Below are positions 8,145 to 16,286 of a DNA stretch of 36,482 bases, piece by piece. The translations under genes were made by a program, and so were the position numbers. The notes beneath the pieces were generated by a model. That model saw nothing but the letters and a program-made list of their open reading frames with translations, made no database searches and had not been told where the DNA came from. Source of the DNA: GCA-2697345 sp045565015 (GTDB lineage: Bacteria > Pseudomonadota > Alphaproteobacteria > Rhodobacterales > Rhodobacteraceae); contig JBJLGD010000023.1 of assembly GCA_045565015.1 (NCBI GenBank), positions 1 to 36,482 on the forward strand, read 5' to 3'. The stretch's first letter is position 1. Each line of letters opens with the position of its first letter.

Positions 8145-8720
8145 TTAATTACAATTATTCTCACTCCAAAAAACTCTTTTTAACTTGCGAACAGTTAATA
8201 GTAATTTGGGAATAGCGGTTATTCCGAATTTTTCAATGTCACCAACTGCCAACGCGTACCGACCGGTATTAGTTTCATTATAAACCCTAACATAGTATGT
8301 TCCTTTGTCATAAACTCTATTTGAGGTGAAATCCTTACCTATTTCTGGCCCTACCCAATACCAAGTTTTTCCATATTTTTCATACCAGGCCCACCACTTG
8401 AACTTTTCTCCATCTCTTTCATCTATTTTTTGAAAACTGTCATTTAAAATATCAAATGAAAAATAGTTTAATTGTCCACAGGTTTCTAATTTTGGTGTGG
8501 TTATCCCAACATAAAATTTGAACGGAACTGGGCTACTAATTTTATAATACTCATCAGAACCGCTAAGCTTAGAAAAAATTGCTTTAGAATGTTCTGGGTT
8601 TTTAATATAAAAGGGATCCTCCTTTGTCATCGCCTGTTTTTTTGAATTTATTATTGGTGAGTGGGCCATTGCTATGGCTGGAAGGAACATTACTAACCAT
8701 AGTATAACTCTAAACAGCAT
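8145..8720 (-). CDS. exported protein of unknown function
   Basis: A 191-residue protein with a clear Sec signal peptide: LFRVILWLVMFLPAIAMA, with likely cleavage at AMA-HS near residue 19. The mature part has two Cys (about residue 81 and the penultimate position) that could form a disulfide. It also has an aromatic-rich stretch (FKWWAWYEKYGKTWYW) and a C-terminal run, KGTYYVRVYNETNTGRYALAVG, that resembles the final strands of jelly-roll/PPC-like modules. It lies 47 bases downstream of lldD on the same strand and may be co-transcribed. I do not recognise a named family. Confidence 0.7.
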   Translation of the reverse strand: MLFRVILWLVMFLPAIAMAHSPIINSKKQAMTKEDPFYIKNPEHSKAIFSKLSGSDEYYKISSPVPFKFYVGITTPKLETCGQLNYFSFDILNDSFQKIDERDGEKFKWWAWYEKYGKTWYWVGPEIGKDFTSNRVYDKGTYYVRVYNETNTGRYALAVGDIEKFGITAIPKLLLTVRKLKRVFWSENNCN

Positions 8721-8767
8721 TTCAGTTACCGATCTTTTCTGATTGTAAGAATAACAACTAGTATAAC

Positions 8768-9931
8768 TTAGCTATAATTATTGAGAAAGCCCTTTGGGAT
8801 TAGAAGATTTGAACGAGTTAGATCTGTTACTTTTTTTTCACCACATAGAGCCATTGTCGTATCTAACTCTCTTTGGAGAATTGAAAGAGCGGTTGAAACG
8901 CCTTCTTGTCCATATGCTCCTAGGCCATATATGTATGCCCGACCAATATATGTTCCAGTTGCGCCTAATGCTAGAGCCTTTAGTATGTCCTGACCAGACC
9001 TTATCCCACTATCAAGATGAACCTCTATTTTGTTTCCAACAGCTTCCATTATTTCCGGGAGCATCCGGATAGAACTCAAAGCTCCATCTAGTTGCCTTCC
9101 ACCATGATTTGAAACAATGATAGCATCGGCACCAACTTCCAAGGCTTTTTTCGCATCCTCAGAATCGAGAATACCTTTTAATACGAGTTTCCCATCCCAT
9201 TGTTTTCTATATTTTTTTACTGCTTCCCAGTTGAGTTTAGGATCAAATTGTTCCGAGGTCCAACTAGCGAGGCTGGAGATATCGTTAACATTCTTTGCGT
9301 GTCCAACTATGTTTCCGAAAGTTCGACGCTTTGTTCCTAGCATTTTAACTGCCCAACGCCATTTCGTAGCTAAATCAGCTAGAACTCCTAATGTTAATTT
9401 AGGAGGGGTAGACAAACCATTTTTAAGGTCTTTGTGTCTTTGCCCTAAAATTTGAAGATCTAAAGTTAAAAGTAGTGCTTCACAATTAGCTGACCTGGCT
9501 CTGTTTATAAGATTAGAAATGAAGTCCTCATCCCGCATTACATAAAGCTGAAACCAAAAAGGTTTAGTTGTATTTTCGGCAACATCCTCGATAGAGCAAA
9601 TGGACATTGTTGATAAAGTGTATGGTATCCCGAAGTCTTCAGCTGCCTTCGCAGCTAGTATTTCCCCATTTGCATGTTGCATACCAGTAAGGCCCACTGG
9701 GGCTAAAGCGACTGGCATGGTTATGTCCCTCCCTAACATTTTCGCATTTGTTGATCTTCCGTCCATATTAATGGCGACGCGTTGCCTTAACCTTATTTTT
9801 TCAAAATCTGTTGAATTTTCTATAAAAGTTTGTTCAGTCCAACTACCAGTTTCACAGTAATCAAAAAACATTTTTGGAACTCGGTTTTTGTAAATCTGTT
9901 TAAGATCATTTATTTCAGTAATTTTCACCAT
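8768..9931 (-). CDS. lldD: FMN-dependent alpha-hydroxy-acid dehydrogenase (LldD/lactate dehydrogenase-like)
   Basis: Oxidises L-2-hydroxy acids (L-lactate is the usual guess) at FMN and passes electrons to quinone or oxygen. The 387-residue TIM barrel has PVALAPVGLTGMQH (FMN), FWFQLYVMRD (active-site Tyr), LLLTLDLQ, LVLKGIL (FMN Lys), SNHGGRQLD (catalytic His and Arg) and HLDSGIRSGQDILKALALGA (FMN phosphate). The loop between the barrel halves has the GQRHKDLKNG and RRTFGNI pieces typical of LldD-type enzymes. It lies 27 bases after trpA on the same strand. Substrate is not determinable from sequence; mandelate or glycolate relatives are alternatives. Confidence 0.85.
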   Translation of the reverse strand: MVKITEINDLKQIYKNRVPKMFFDYCETGSWTEQTFIENSTDFEKIRLRQRVAINMDGRSTNAKMLGRDITMPVALAPVGLTGMQHANGEILAAKAAEDFGIPYTLSTMSICSIEDVAENTTKPFWFQLYVMRDEDFISNLINRARSANCEALLLTLDLQILGQRHKDLKNGLSTPPKLTLGVLADLATKWRWAVKMLGTKRRTFGNIVGHAKNVNDISSLASWTSEQFDPKLNWEAVKKYRKQWDGKLVLKGILDSEDAKKALEVGADAIIVSNHGGRQLDGALSSIRMLPEIMEAVGNKIEVHLDSGIRSGQDILKALALGATGTYIGRAYIYGLGAYGQEGVSTALSILQRELDTTMALCGEKKVTDLTRSNLLIPKGFLNNYS

Positions 9932-9958
9932 TAATAAACCCTAACCGATAAAACCATG

Positions 9959-10751
9959 TTACCCATTGTGTACACCATCAGCCAGGGTTTTAACAAATGC
10001 CAATACTTGCTCGACAGATTCTCCTTTGGCAATTTTATCAACGATGGCAGACCCTACTACGGTACCATCTGCTACTTGGGAAATTTTAAATGCTGAATCT
10101 GGTGTTTTTACACCGAAACCTACTACTACGGGAAGTTTAGTTTCACTCTTAATTCGTTTCACTTCTGGAGCAACTACGTTAGCATTTGCTTGGGCTGCGC
10201 CTGTTATGCCGGTTATAGAAACATAATATACGAACCCAGAAGTGTTTTCCAAAACTGAAGGTAATCTTTGTGCATCAGTGGTTGGCGTCGCAAGACGTAT
10301 AAAGTTTAATCCAGCGTGGTGAGCTGGAATACATAATTCGTTATCCTCTTCGGGAGGTAAGTCTACTACTATTAGTCCGTCTATACCAACGGACTTAGCC
10401 TCTTTCAAAAATATCTCTACGCCATAAGAATAGATTGGATTATAATATCCCATTAGCACTATTGGAGTAATGTTATTTTGCAGCCTAAATTCTTTAACCA
10501 TTTCTAGAGTTTTTTTGAGGGTTTGCCCCGACGCTAATGCTCTTTGACCGGCCAATTGTATGGTTGGACCATCGGCCATTGGGTCAGTAAAAGGTAATCC
10601 AATCTCAATTATATCAGCTCCGGCATTGGGTAGTCCTTTTATTAATTTCCAGAGATTTATTATAGTCTGGATCACCTGCCATAACATATGTCACAAAGGC
10701 TTTACCTTTTGACTTTTTCAGCTCTAAGAAAGTGTCGTCAATACGGGTCAT
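9959..10751 (-). CDS. trpA: tryptophan synthase alpha subunit, interrupted by one apparent extra base
   Basis: TrpA cleaves indole-3-glycerol phosphate and channels indole to TrpB. The long frame (10687 to 9959) has the catalytic Glu in IIEIGLPF, the catalytic Asp in FTDPMADGP, then GYYNPIYSYG, LIVVDLPPEE, YYVSITGITG and VGFGVKTP. The true N-terminus is in another frame: ATG 10751 opens MTRIDDTFLELKKSKGKA and VTYVMAGDPDYNKSLE, after AAGGTAA. The two frames meet at about 10636-10645. Removing one base there gives SLEIIKGLPNAGADIIE and a 263-residue protein of normal size. Either a sequencing insertion or a recent null mutation. The 242-residue frame alone lacks the first strand and helix. Confidence 0.9.
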
Positions 10752-10882
10752 TTTTATTACCTTTTGGTCTCTTTGATGATAATTTTTTCGTATATTTTTC
10801 AGAAGAAATCAATGCTTAGCTTGACGTTATAGGCTTCATGATCGTAAATCCAACTTAATTATTCAAATAATAAGGAAAAAAA

Positions 10883-11953
10883 ATGGGTTTCAAGATGGGT
10901 ATTGTAGGCTTACCGAACGTTGGGAAGTCAACGCTCTTTAATGCATTGACTAAAACAGCTGCAGCCCAAGCAGCTAATTTTCCCTTTTGTACTATAGAGC
11001 CCAACATTGGAGAAGTAGGTGTTCCTGATAGTCGTCTGGATGAGTTAGCAAGTATAGCTAAATCAAAGGAAAAAATCCCAGCAAGGATGACGTTTGTGGA
11101 TATCGCCGGGTTAGTCAAAGGTGCTTCTAAAGGAGAGGGGCTAGGTAACCAGTTTTTAGCCAATATAAGAGAAGTGGATGCTATAGCGCATGTTTTAAGG
11201 TGTTTTGAGGATAAAGATATTACTCATGTCAGTGACCATATAGACCCTGTTTCTGATGCAGAAACTATAGAAACTGAGCTAATGTTGTCTGATATTGATA
11301 ATATTGAGAAACGTCTCTTAGGCTTAAGTCGAAAAGTACGAGGAGGAGACAAGGAAGCACTTCAGCAAGAGCGACTCTTAAAAGCTGCTCTAGAGCTTCT
11401 TGAACAGGGCGAGCCTGCTAGAATGTTAAAAGTTGATCCAGAGGATATAAAGGCTTGGAAGATGCTTCAATTATTAACAGCAAAACCAATTCTTTTTGTT
11501 TGTAATGTAGATGAAGGTAGTGCGTCGATTGGGAACTCTTTTACACAAGAAGTTCTAGAAGTTGCAAAAAGGCAAGAATCTGGAGTTGTAATAATTAGTG
11601 CACAAATTGAAGAGGAGATTACTCAGTTAGAGGAGGAGGAAGCAACTTTATTTTTAAACGAAATGGGTTTAACTGAAGCAGGCTTGAATAGATTAATAAG
11701 AGCAGGTTATGATTTACTTAACTTGGAGACGTACTTTACCGTTGGTCCAAAAGAGGCTCGAGCTTGGACTGTAAAACAAGGAACTTCAGCGCCTCAAGCA
11801 GCAGGTGTAATCCATGGTGATTTTGAAAGAGGTTTTATAAGAGCCGAAACGATTGCATATGCTGATTTTGTTTCTCTTGATGGAGAGCAGGGCGCTAAAG
11901 AAGCTGGAAAGATGAGAGTTGAGGGTAAAAAACTATATTGTAAAAGATGGTGA
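10883..11953 (+). CDS. ychF: Obg-family ATPase YchF, C-terminus frameshifted
   Basis: YchF is a ribosome-associated, ATP-preferring member of the Obg GTPase family. The G1 loop GLPNVGKST is at residues 8-16, followed by G3 DIAGLVKGASKGEGLGNQFL and NVDE in place of NKxD, the change linked to ATP use. A coiled-coil/helical insert and a C-terminal TGS domain (about residues 275-356) complete it. As written the protein ends ...VEGKKLYCKRW at 11953. Removing one A from the six-A run 11927-11932 restores the conserved ending NYIVKDGDILHFLFNA, with a stop at 11979-11981 (365 residues). It diverges from trpA across a 131-base spacer. Confidence 0.94.
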   Translation: MGFKMGIVGLPNVGKSTLFNALTKTAAAQAANFPFCTIEPNIGEVGVPDSRLDELASIAKSKEKIPARMTFVDIAGLVKGASKGEGLGNQFLANIREVDAIAHVLRCFEDKDITHVSDHIDPVSDAETIETELMLSDIDNIEKRLLGLSRKVRGGDKEALQQERLLKAALELLEQGEPARMLKVDPEDIKAWKMLQLLTAKPILFVCNVDEGSASIGNSFTQEVLEVAKRQESGVVIISAQIEEEITQLEEEEATLFLNEMGLTEAGLNRLIRAGYDLLNLETYFTVGPKEARAWTVKQGTSAPQAAGVIHGDFERGFIRAETIAYADFVSLDGEQGAKEAGKMRVEGKKLYCKRW

Positions 11954-12017
11954 TATCTTGCATTTTTTGTTTAATGCGTAAGACTTAACTTTCCCTACTA
12001 TTGCTTTGGAGGCTGGA

Positions 12018-12704
12018 ATGAAAAAGAAAATTAGTTTTAATTCGACATGGAGACGGCCCAAGCGATGATAGGGTAGTTAATTGGGCTAGTTTAAACGAAA
12101 TAGAAATTGAGGTGTTTAAACCTTTTAAAGGGGAAGTCATTCCAGATTTACACGAAACGATGATTGGTACAGTAATTTATGGAGGGTAAATATGAAGCCT
12201 ATGCGATTAAAGAGTTTCCATTTTTAAAAAAATGAATATAGCTGGATTGAAAAGTGCCTTGCTTCTAATACACCGATGTTAGGTATCTGCCAGGGTGCCC
12301 AACAAATAGCGCATCATTTGGGAGCTAAAGTAGGCCCAGTTGATAATTCCATAGGTGAGTTTGGTTATTATCAAATCAATCCAACAAAAGATGCCAATGA
12401 TTTTTTAAAAAGCTCTCTACATGTAGCTCAAGCTCATTATCATACTTTTGATATTCCAAAAGATGCTGTTAAGCTTGCAGGGAGTGAGCTGTTCTCTAAT
12501 CAAGCTTTTAAAGTTCAGCAGAATGTATATGGTTTACAATTCCATGCGGAGGTAACAATTGAGGGTTTTAGAAGGTGGCAGAATTCGGATTGGCCTTCAC
12601 GGTTGGGCCATCAGACGATTGAGGAACAAACGCGTCTGATGCACAAGCATGATGCAGCCCAAGCAAGTTGGTTCTATGATTTTTTGAATAATTTATTTTT
12701 ATAA
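12018..12704 (+). pseudogene. class I glutamine amidotransferase (GMP synthase-like), three frameshifts
   Basis: Reading through all frames gives a 227-residue class I glutamine amidotransferase. ATG 12018 follows GGAGG (12008-12012). The frame is broken at a four-T run (12035-12038), at GGGTAAAT (about 12186-12190) and at a seven-A run (12226-12232). Removing one base at each site joins LIRHGDGPSDDRVVNW, TVIYGGKYEAYAIKEFPFLK and EYSWIEKCLASNTPMLGICQGAQ. The nucleophile Cys (GICQGAQ) and the His-x-Glu pair (QFHAEVT) are intact in the open 142-codon remainder from 12276. All three lesions are single-base excesses, so artefact is possible. The substrate of the intact enzyme is unknown; relatives are annotated as GMP-synthase-like or gamma-glutamyl hydrolases. 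Confidence 0.8.
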
Positions 12705-12725
12705 ATTTGCTGTATTGAGGATTTA

Positions 12726-14525
12726 ATGATGAATAATGACCTAATTCTCCAAAACCGTCATAATAATATACTAACTGTAACTATAAATCGTCCCCAAAAA
12801 GCAAATTCTTTAACTAACGAGATGCTAAGGAATTTAACTGAGATATTTTTTAAAGCGTCACTTGATGAAAGGTTGGTTGGAATAATAGTAACGGGTTCAG
12901 GTGACCGTGTCTTTTGTGCTGGGGCGGATTTATCAGAAGTTGTTCGAGGTGGCGATGATACACCTGATGAGTGGAAGAAAATGGCTGATAGTTTAGGCAA
13001 AATTCCAGTTTTAACCGTGGCCTGTATCAACGGACACTGTATGGGGGGAGGACTAACATTAGCACTTAATTGCGATATTAGATTATCTGTTCCAGATACA
13101 CGCTTTGCGTATCCCGTCTTGCGAAATGATATACTTCCTGGCCAGTATGACGTGGATATCCTAAATTCTTTAATTGGACGTGGCCGAACATCCATTATTT
13201 TGCTGTCCGGACAGACTATTGCACTGAACGAAGCTTTAGATTGGGGCCTAATCGATAGAAAGGTTCAAAGATCAAACTTAACGAAAGAATCTGAGGAACT
13301 TCTCGCTGCCGTACTGACATCGGATAGATATCATCACATGAATATCAAAAAAACGAATAAGAGGAGTTTAATTTTGAAAGGTATACGCGTTGTAGATATG
13401 ACTTCTGCCCTGTCGGGGCCCTTCTGTACGTGGCTTTTAGCAAGCCTCGGTGCAGACGTGATAAAGGTTGAGAATCCAACTGGTGATATTGTTCGAAACA
13501 CACCACCCTTTAAAGATGATATTAGCGTTTATTTTGCATCAGTAAATCGTAATAAAAGATCCATTAAGCTTGATCTAAAAAGTGAGAAAGGTAAATTAGT
13601 CCTACACAAACTTTTAGCCACAGCGGACGTATTCATTGAGAATATGCGTCCGGGAGTCCGTAACCGTCTTGGTTGCAGTGAGGCGATCTTAAAAAAGATA
13701 AACCCAAGGTTGATTACTGCTTCAATTACAGGGTTTGGACAAAAAGGTAGCCTGTCTGATCGTCCTGCGTACGACATAATTGTACAAGCAATGAGTGGAA
13801 TGATGAGCATTAATGGAGAGCTAAACGGTAAACCAACTAGAGTGGGGTTTTCAATTGGAGATATTTCGGCTGCTATGTTTACTACAATTGGCGTTTTGCA
13901 ACGATTGTATGAAAGAGATGCGCAGGGAGTAGAAGATTCTAGTCACTTGGACATATCAATGCTTGCATGTCAGTGGGCTTGTCTAGAAAATGCGTTTGCC
14001 CGATATTTAAATACGGGAGTAGTGCCAAGCCCTATAGGTTCAAGACACCCCTCATCCACACCTTTTGAGACGTACCCCACATCAGATGAAGATATCGTCA
14101 TAGGCTTAGGTAACAATAAGGATTGGCAACCTTTCTGCGAGGCGATTGATTTCCCAGAATTAATAAATGATCCCCGTTTCCATGAAATTGAAGTCCGATT
14201 GAAAAATAGAGATGCTTTGGATGAAGTTTTAGGTACACACCTAAGTAAAAAAAGCTCGAGTTATTGGATTGAAACGCTTATAAAACACTCTATTCCTTGT
14301 TCTATAGTTGAAAACATAAAGAGCATTTCTAAAAATACGATTTCACAAGAATATCATGCGTTCTCTGAGATTGAGACGGGTAAGAATAAAATGAAGTTTG
14401 TGCGTAATCCTTTGGCCTCTAGTGAGCTAATTGAAAAACCCGCACCCTATCTTGGACAGCATACTAGGGAGATATTAAAAGAGTTAGGTTGTAAGAATTC
14501 ATTAATTGAAGACTTAGCGGGTTAA
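12726..14525 (+). CDS. apparent fusion: crotonase-like domain + CaiB/BaiF class III CoA-transferase
   Basis: One 599-codon frame encodes two enzymes' folds. Residues about 1-200 are crotonase (enoyl-CoA hydratase/isomerase) fold, with CAGADLSEV and GHCMGGGLTLALNCD forming the oxyanion hole. Residues 217-599 are a class III CoA-transferase: GIRVVDMTSALSGPF, LGADVIKVENP, RNKRSIKLDL, FIENMRPG and AYDIIVQAMSGMM, whose Asp is the expected catalytic residue. The junction is suspect. AGAGGAG (13360-13366) and a TTG (13374) form an intact translation start for the transferase. Dropping one A from the seven-A run 13347-13353 would end the crotonase at TAA 13369-13371. Both crotonase catalytic Glu positions appear replaced. 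The CoA substrate is unknown. Confidence 0.85.
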   Translation: MMNNDLILQNRHNNILTVTINRPQKANSLTNEMLRNLTEIFFKASLDERLVGIIVTGSGDRVFCAGADLSEVVRGGDDTPDEWKKMADSLGKIPVLTVACINGHCMGGGLTLALNCDIRLSVPDTRFAYPVLRNDILPGQYDVDILNSLIGRGRTSIILLSGQTIALNEALDWGLIDRKVQRSNLTKESEELLAAVLTSDRYHHMNIKKTNKRSLILKGIRVVDMTSALSGPFCTWLLASLGADVIKVENPTGDIVRNTPPFKDDISVYFASVNRNKRSIKLDLKSEKGKLVLHKLLATADVFIENMRPGVRNRLGCSEAILKKINPRLITASITGFGQKGSLSDRPAYDIIVQAMSGMMSINGELNGKPTRVGFSIGDISAAMFTTIGVLQRLYERDAQGVEDSSHLDISMLACQWACLENAFARYLNTGVVPSPIGSRHPSSTPFETYPTSDEDIVIGLGNNKDWQPFCEAIDFPELINDPRFHEIEVRLKNRDALDEVLGTHLSKKSSSYWIETLIKHSIPCSIVENIKSISKNTISQEYHAFSEIETGKNKMKFVRNPLASSELIEKPAPYLGQHTREILKELGCKNSLIEDLAG

Positions 14526-14646
14526 CTGTAGGTCAGTAAATAATAATTCGATCCCTAGCGGCAAGGTTCTATGCGCATTTCTTTTCTTGACTGTAAGGAC
14601 TTCTGATGTACATGGTGTATAAGAAATTAGTAAGTGATGATACATT

Positions 14647-15513
14647 ATGCTAAAAAATGTTACTCCCCGTACCTTTGGCATAATTGTTACCGTTCTAGGT
14701 ACTTTAGCTCTAACTCCTGACGTAATATTGTATCGCCTAACCGATGTAGACGCATTTACTGTTGCTTTCTGGCGGGGTATTTTTGCTGGGTTTACCATTC
14801 TTTTTGGTTGTATACTTGTTTATAAAAGAAATACTTTAAATGTTTTTAAATCACTTGGTAAAAGGGGTTTTATCGTAGCGATCTTACAAAGTATTGGTAT
14901 GATACTCTTTTACGTATCTCTAGACCATACAAGTGCGGCCAATGCTCTTATAATATACTCTACTGCACCAATATTGGCAGCTGTATTATCATGGTTTTTT
15001 TTAAAAGAAAAAGTATCAAAAAAAGTTCTTATAGCGTTGGCTTTTGTTTGCTTTGGAGTTTCTATAGTGGCCACGGGTTCAACTTTTAAAGGAAATATTA
15101 CTGGTGATTTAATCGCTTTTTTAAATGCTCTTTCTATTGCAGCTTTTTATGTAGTTGTCAGGGGATCGAAAAAAATCAACATGATCCCTGCCTTATGTCT
15201 ATCGTTTTTTATCGCCGCGGTTATTTCATATCCATTGGCTCTTTTGCCCGACCTATCTACCCCTCAATGGGTCTTCCTTTTCATCAGTGGTGTTTTTATG
15301 TTGCCAATTGCTATTTCGCTTCTGACAATTGGTCCACGATATTTACCGGCGCCCGAAGTTTCTATGATTAACCTATTAGAGGTCTGCATCGCGCCTCTAT
15401 TATTATGGTGGATAATTGGAGAAAACCCAGGACTGATGTCAGTTATTGGTGGACTGATTGTTGTTTTAGCGTTGTCAGGTTATGCTTTGCTTAAAATCAG
15501 AGATAATACGTAA
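14647..15513 (+). CDS. DMT-superfamily (EamA) transporter
   Basis: A 288-residue inner-membrane protein with about ten hydrophobic segments arranged as two EamA repeats (about residues 5-140 and 150-285). Conserved-looking features include LDHTSAANALIIYSTAPILAA at the end of repeat 1 and the paralogous PEVSMINLLEVCIAPLLLWW in repeat 2, both typical of drug/metabolite exporters. Substrate cannot be inferred. It stands alone, 121 bases after the CoA-transferase and 128 before tRNA-Ser. Confidence 0.88.
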   Translation: MLKNVTPRTFGIIVTVLGTLALTPDVILYRLTDVDAFTVAFWRGIFAGFTILFGCILVYKRNTLNVFKSLGKRGFIVAILQSIGMILFYVSLDHTSAANALIIYSTAPILAAVLSWFFLKEKVSKKVLIALAFVCFGVSIVATGSTFKGNITGDLIAFLNALSIAAFYVVVRGSKKINMIPALCLSFFIAAVISYPLALLPDLSTPQWVFLFISGVFMLPIAISLLTIGPRYLPAPEVSMINLLEVCIAPLLLWWIIGENPGLMSVIGGLIVVLALSGYALLKIRDNT

Positions 15514-15641
15514 TCCAGTTTTCGGGTGTGACCTCAAAAAATACCGCGTTTTCTAGGATAGAAAAAGAAATATGTTTAATAACGGTTATTAATTTAAAAA
15601 AATGCTTTTATCCTGTCCATTAGGCTAGTATAGCGGTCGGC

Positions 15642-15731
15642 GGAGACGTGGCCGAGCGGTCGAAGGCGCTCCCCTGCTAAGGGAGTAGGCGAGGAATCGT
15701 CTCGAGGGTTCGAATCCCTTCGTCTCTGCCA
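15642..15731 (+). tRNA. tRNA-Ser (anticodon GCU)
   Basis: A 90-base class II tRNA. Acceptor GGAGACG (15642-15648) pairs with CGTCTCT (15721-15727), with a G-T pair at 1-72; discriminator G and encoded CCA follow. The D-arm (GCCGAGCGGTCGAAGGC), anticodon arm CTCCC-CTGCTAA-GGGAG, long variable arm and T-arm GAGGGTTCGAATCCCTT are all present. Anticodon GCT reads AGC/AGU serine codons. It is downstream of the DMT gene and upstream of the MOSC gene on the same strand. Confidence 0.97.
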
Positions 15732-15807
15732 TCTACTTTATTTACGACTTTTATCCCATAGGTATAAAGGTTATTGTTACTATAAAAATAGGGGAGAGGT
15801 TTTGGGT

Positions 15808-16284
15808 ATGAGCCTAAAAAAGTGGTCTGGTAAAGTAATAGGTTTACACAAAACACCTCGTTCGTTTTTACCAATGAAAAATTTTGAAACTTTACAACTT
15901 ATCCCGGCGGTGGGTGTTGAGGGAGATAGGCACGCAACCGGAGAAGCATTTCATTCAGATAGACCCGAAGAAGGACGTCAAATAACGCTGTTTGAAGAGG
16001 AAACCCTTGATGCACTTTCCCGAGACCATAATATTATTTTGAAACCTGAAGATCATCGAAGAAACGTTACTACGCGAGATGTGCCATTAAATCATTTGGT
16101 TGGTAGAAAATTTAAGATTGGAAACGCTATATTAGAAGGTACAAGGCTTTCAACGCCTTGTCGCCATATTGAACAAATAACGGGGTTGGAACTTTTTAAC
16201 CAGCTCATGAATCGGGCGGGTCTAAATGCAAAGATTGTTGTTGGCGGAAAGATCTTCGTCGAAGACTCTATAAATTTGTGTTAA
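15808..16284 (+). CDS. MOSC domain protein
   Basis: A 158-residue stand-alone MOSC (molybdenum cofactor sulfurase C-terminal) domain. It shows GVEGDRHATG near residues 36-45, RQITLFEEETL, RRNVTTRDVPLNHLVGRKF, and LSTPCRHIEQ, whose Cys is the conserved MOSC cysteine. Stand-alone MOSC proteins such as YiiM bind molybdenum cofactor and reduce N-hydroxylated compounds; applying that here is inference. ATG 15808 follows GGGGAGAGG (15791-15799); a TTG at 15802 is less likely. The next gene, an FNR/ferredoxin-type reductase, starts 2 bases after its stop, which suggests the two form an electron-transfer pair. Confidence 0.88.
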   Translation: MSLKKWSGKVIGLHKTPRSFLPMKNFETLQLIPAVGVEGDRHATGEAFHSDRPEEGRQITLFEEETLDALSRDHNIILKPEDHRRNVTTRDVPLNHLVGRKFKIGNAILEGTRLSTPCRHIEQITGLELFNQLMNRAGLNAKIVVGGKIFVEDSINLC

Positions 16285-16286
16285 TT

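Noticed and set aside
8781..9860. Plus-strand frames opposite lldD
   Set aside because: Antisense to a fully conserved FMN enzyme, with no family resemblance.
10630..10650. Programmed ribosomal frameshift in trpA
   Set aside because: A +1 shift would be needed, and no slippery codon or stimulator is evident; TrpA is not known to use recoding, and similar one-base excesses occur nearby.
15576..15592. Palindrome TTAATAAC-G-GTTATTAA upstream of tRNA-Ser as an operator
   Set aside because: Perfect but AT-rich, with no regulator or second copy to support it; chance is likely in this composition.
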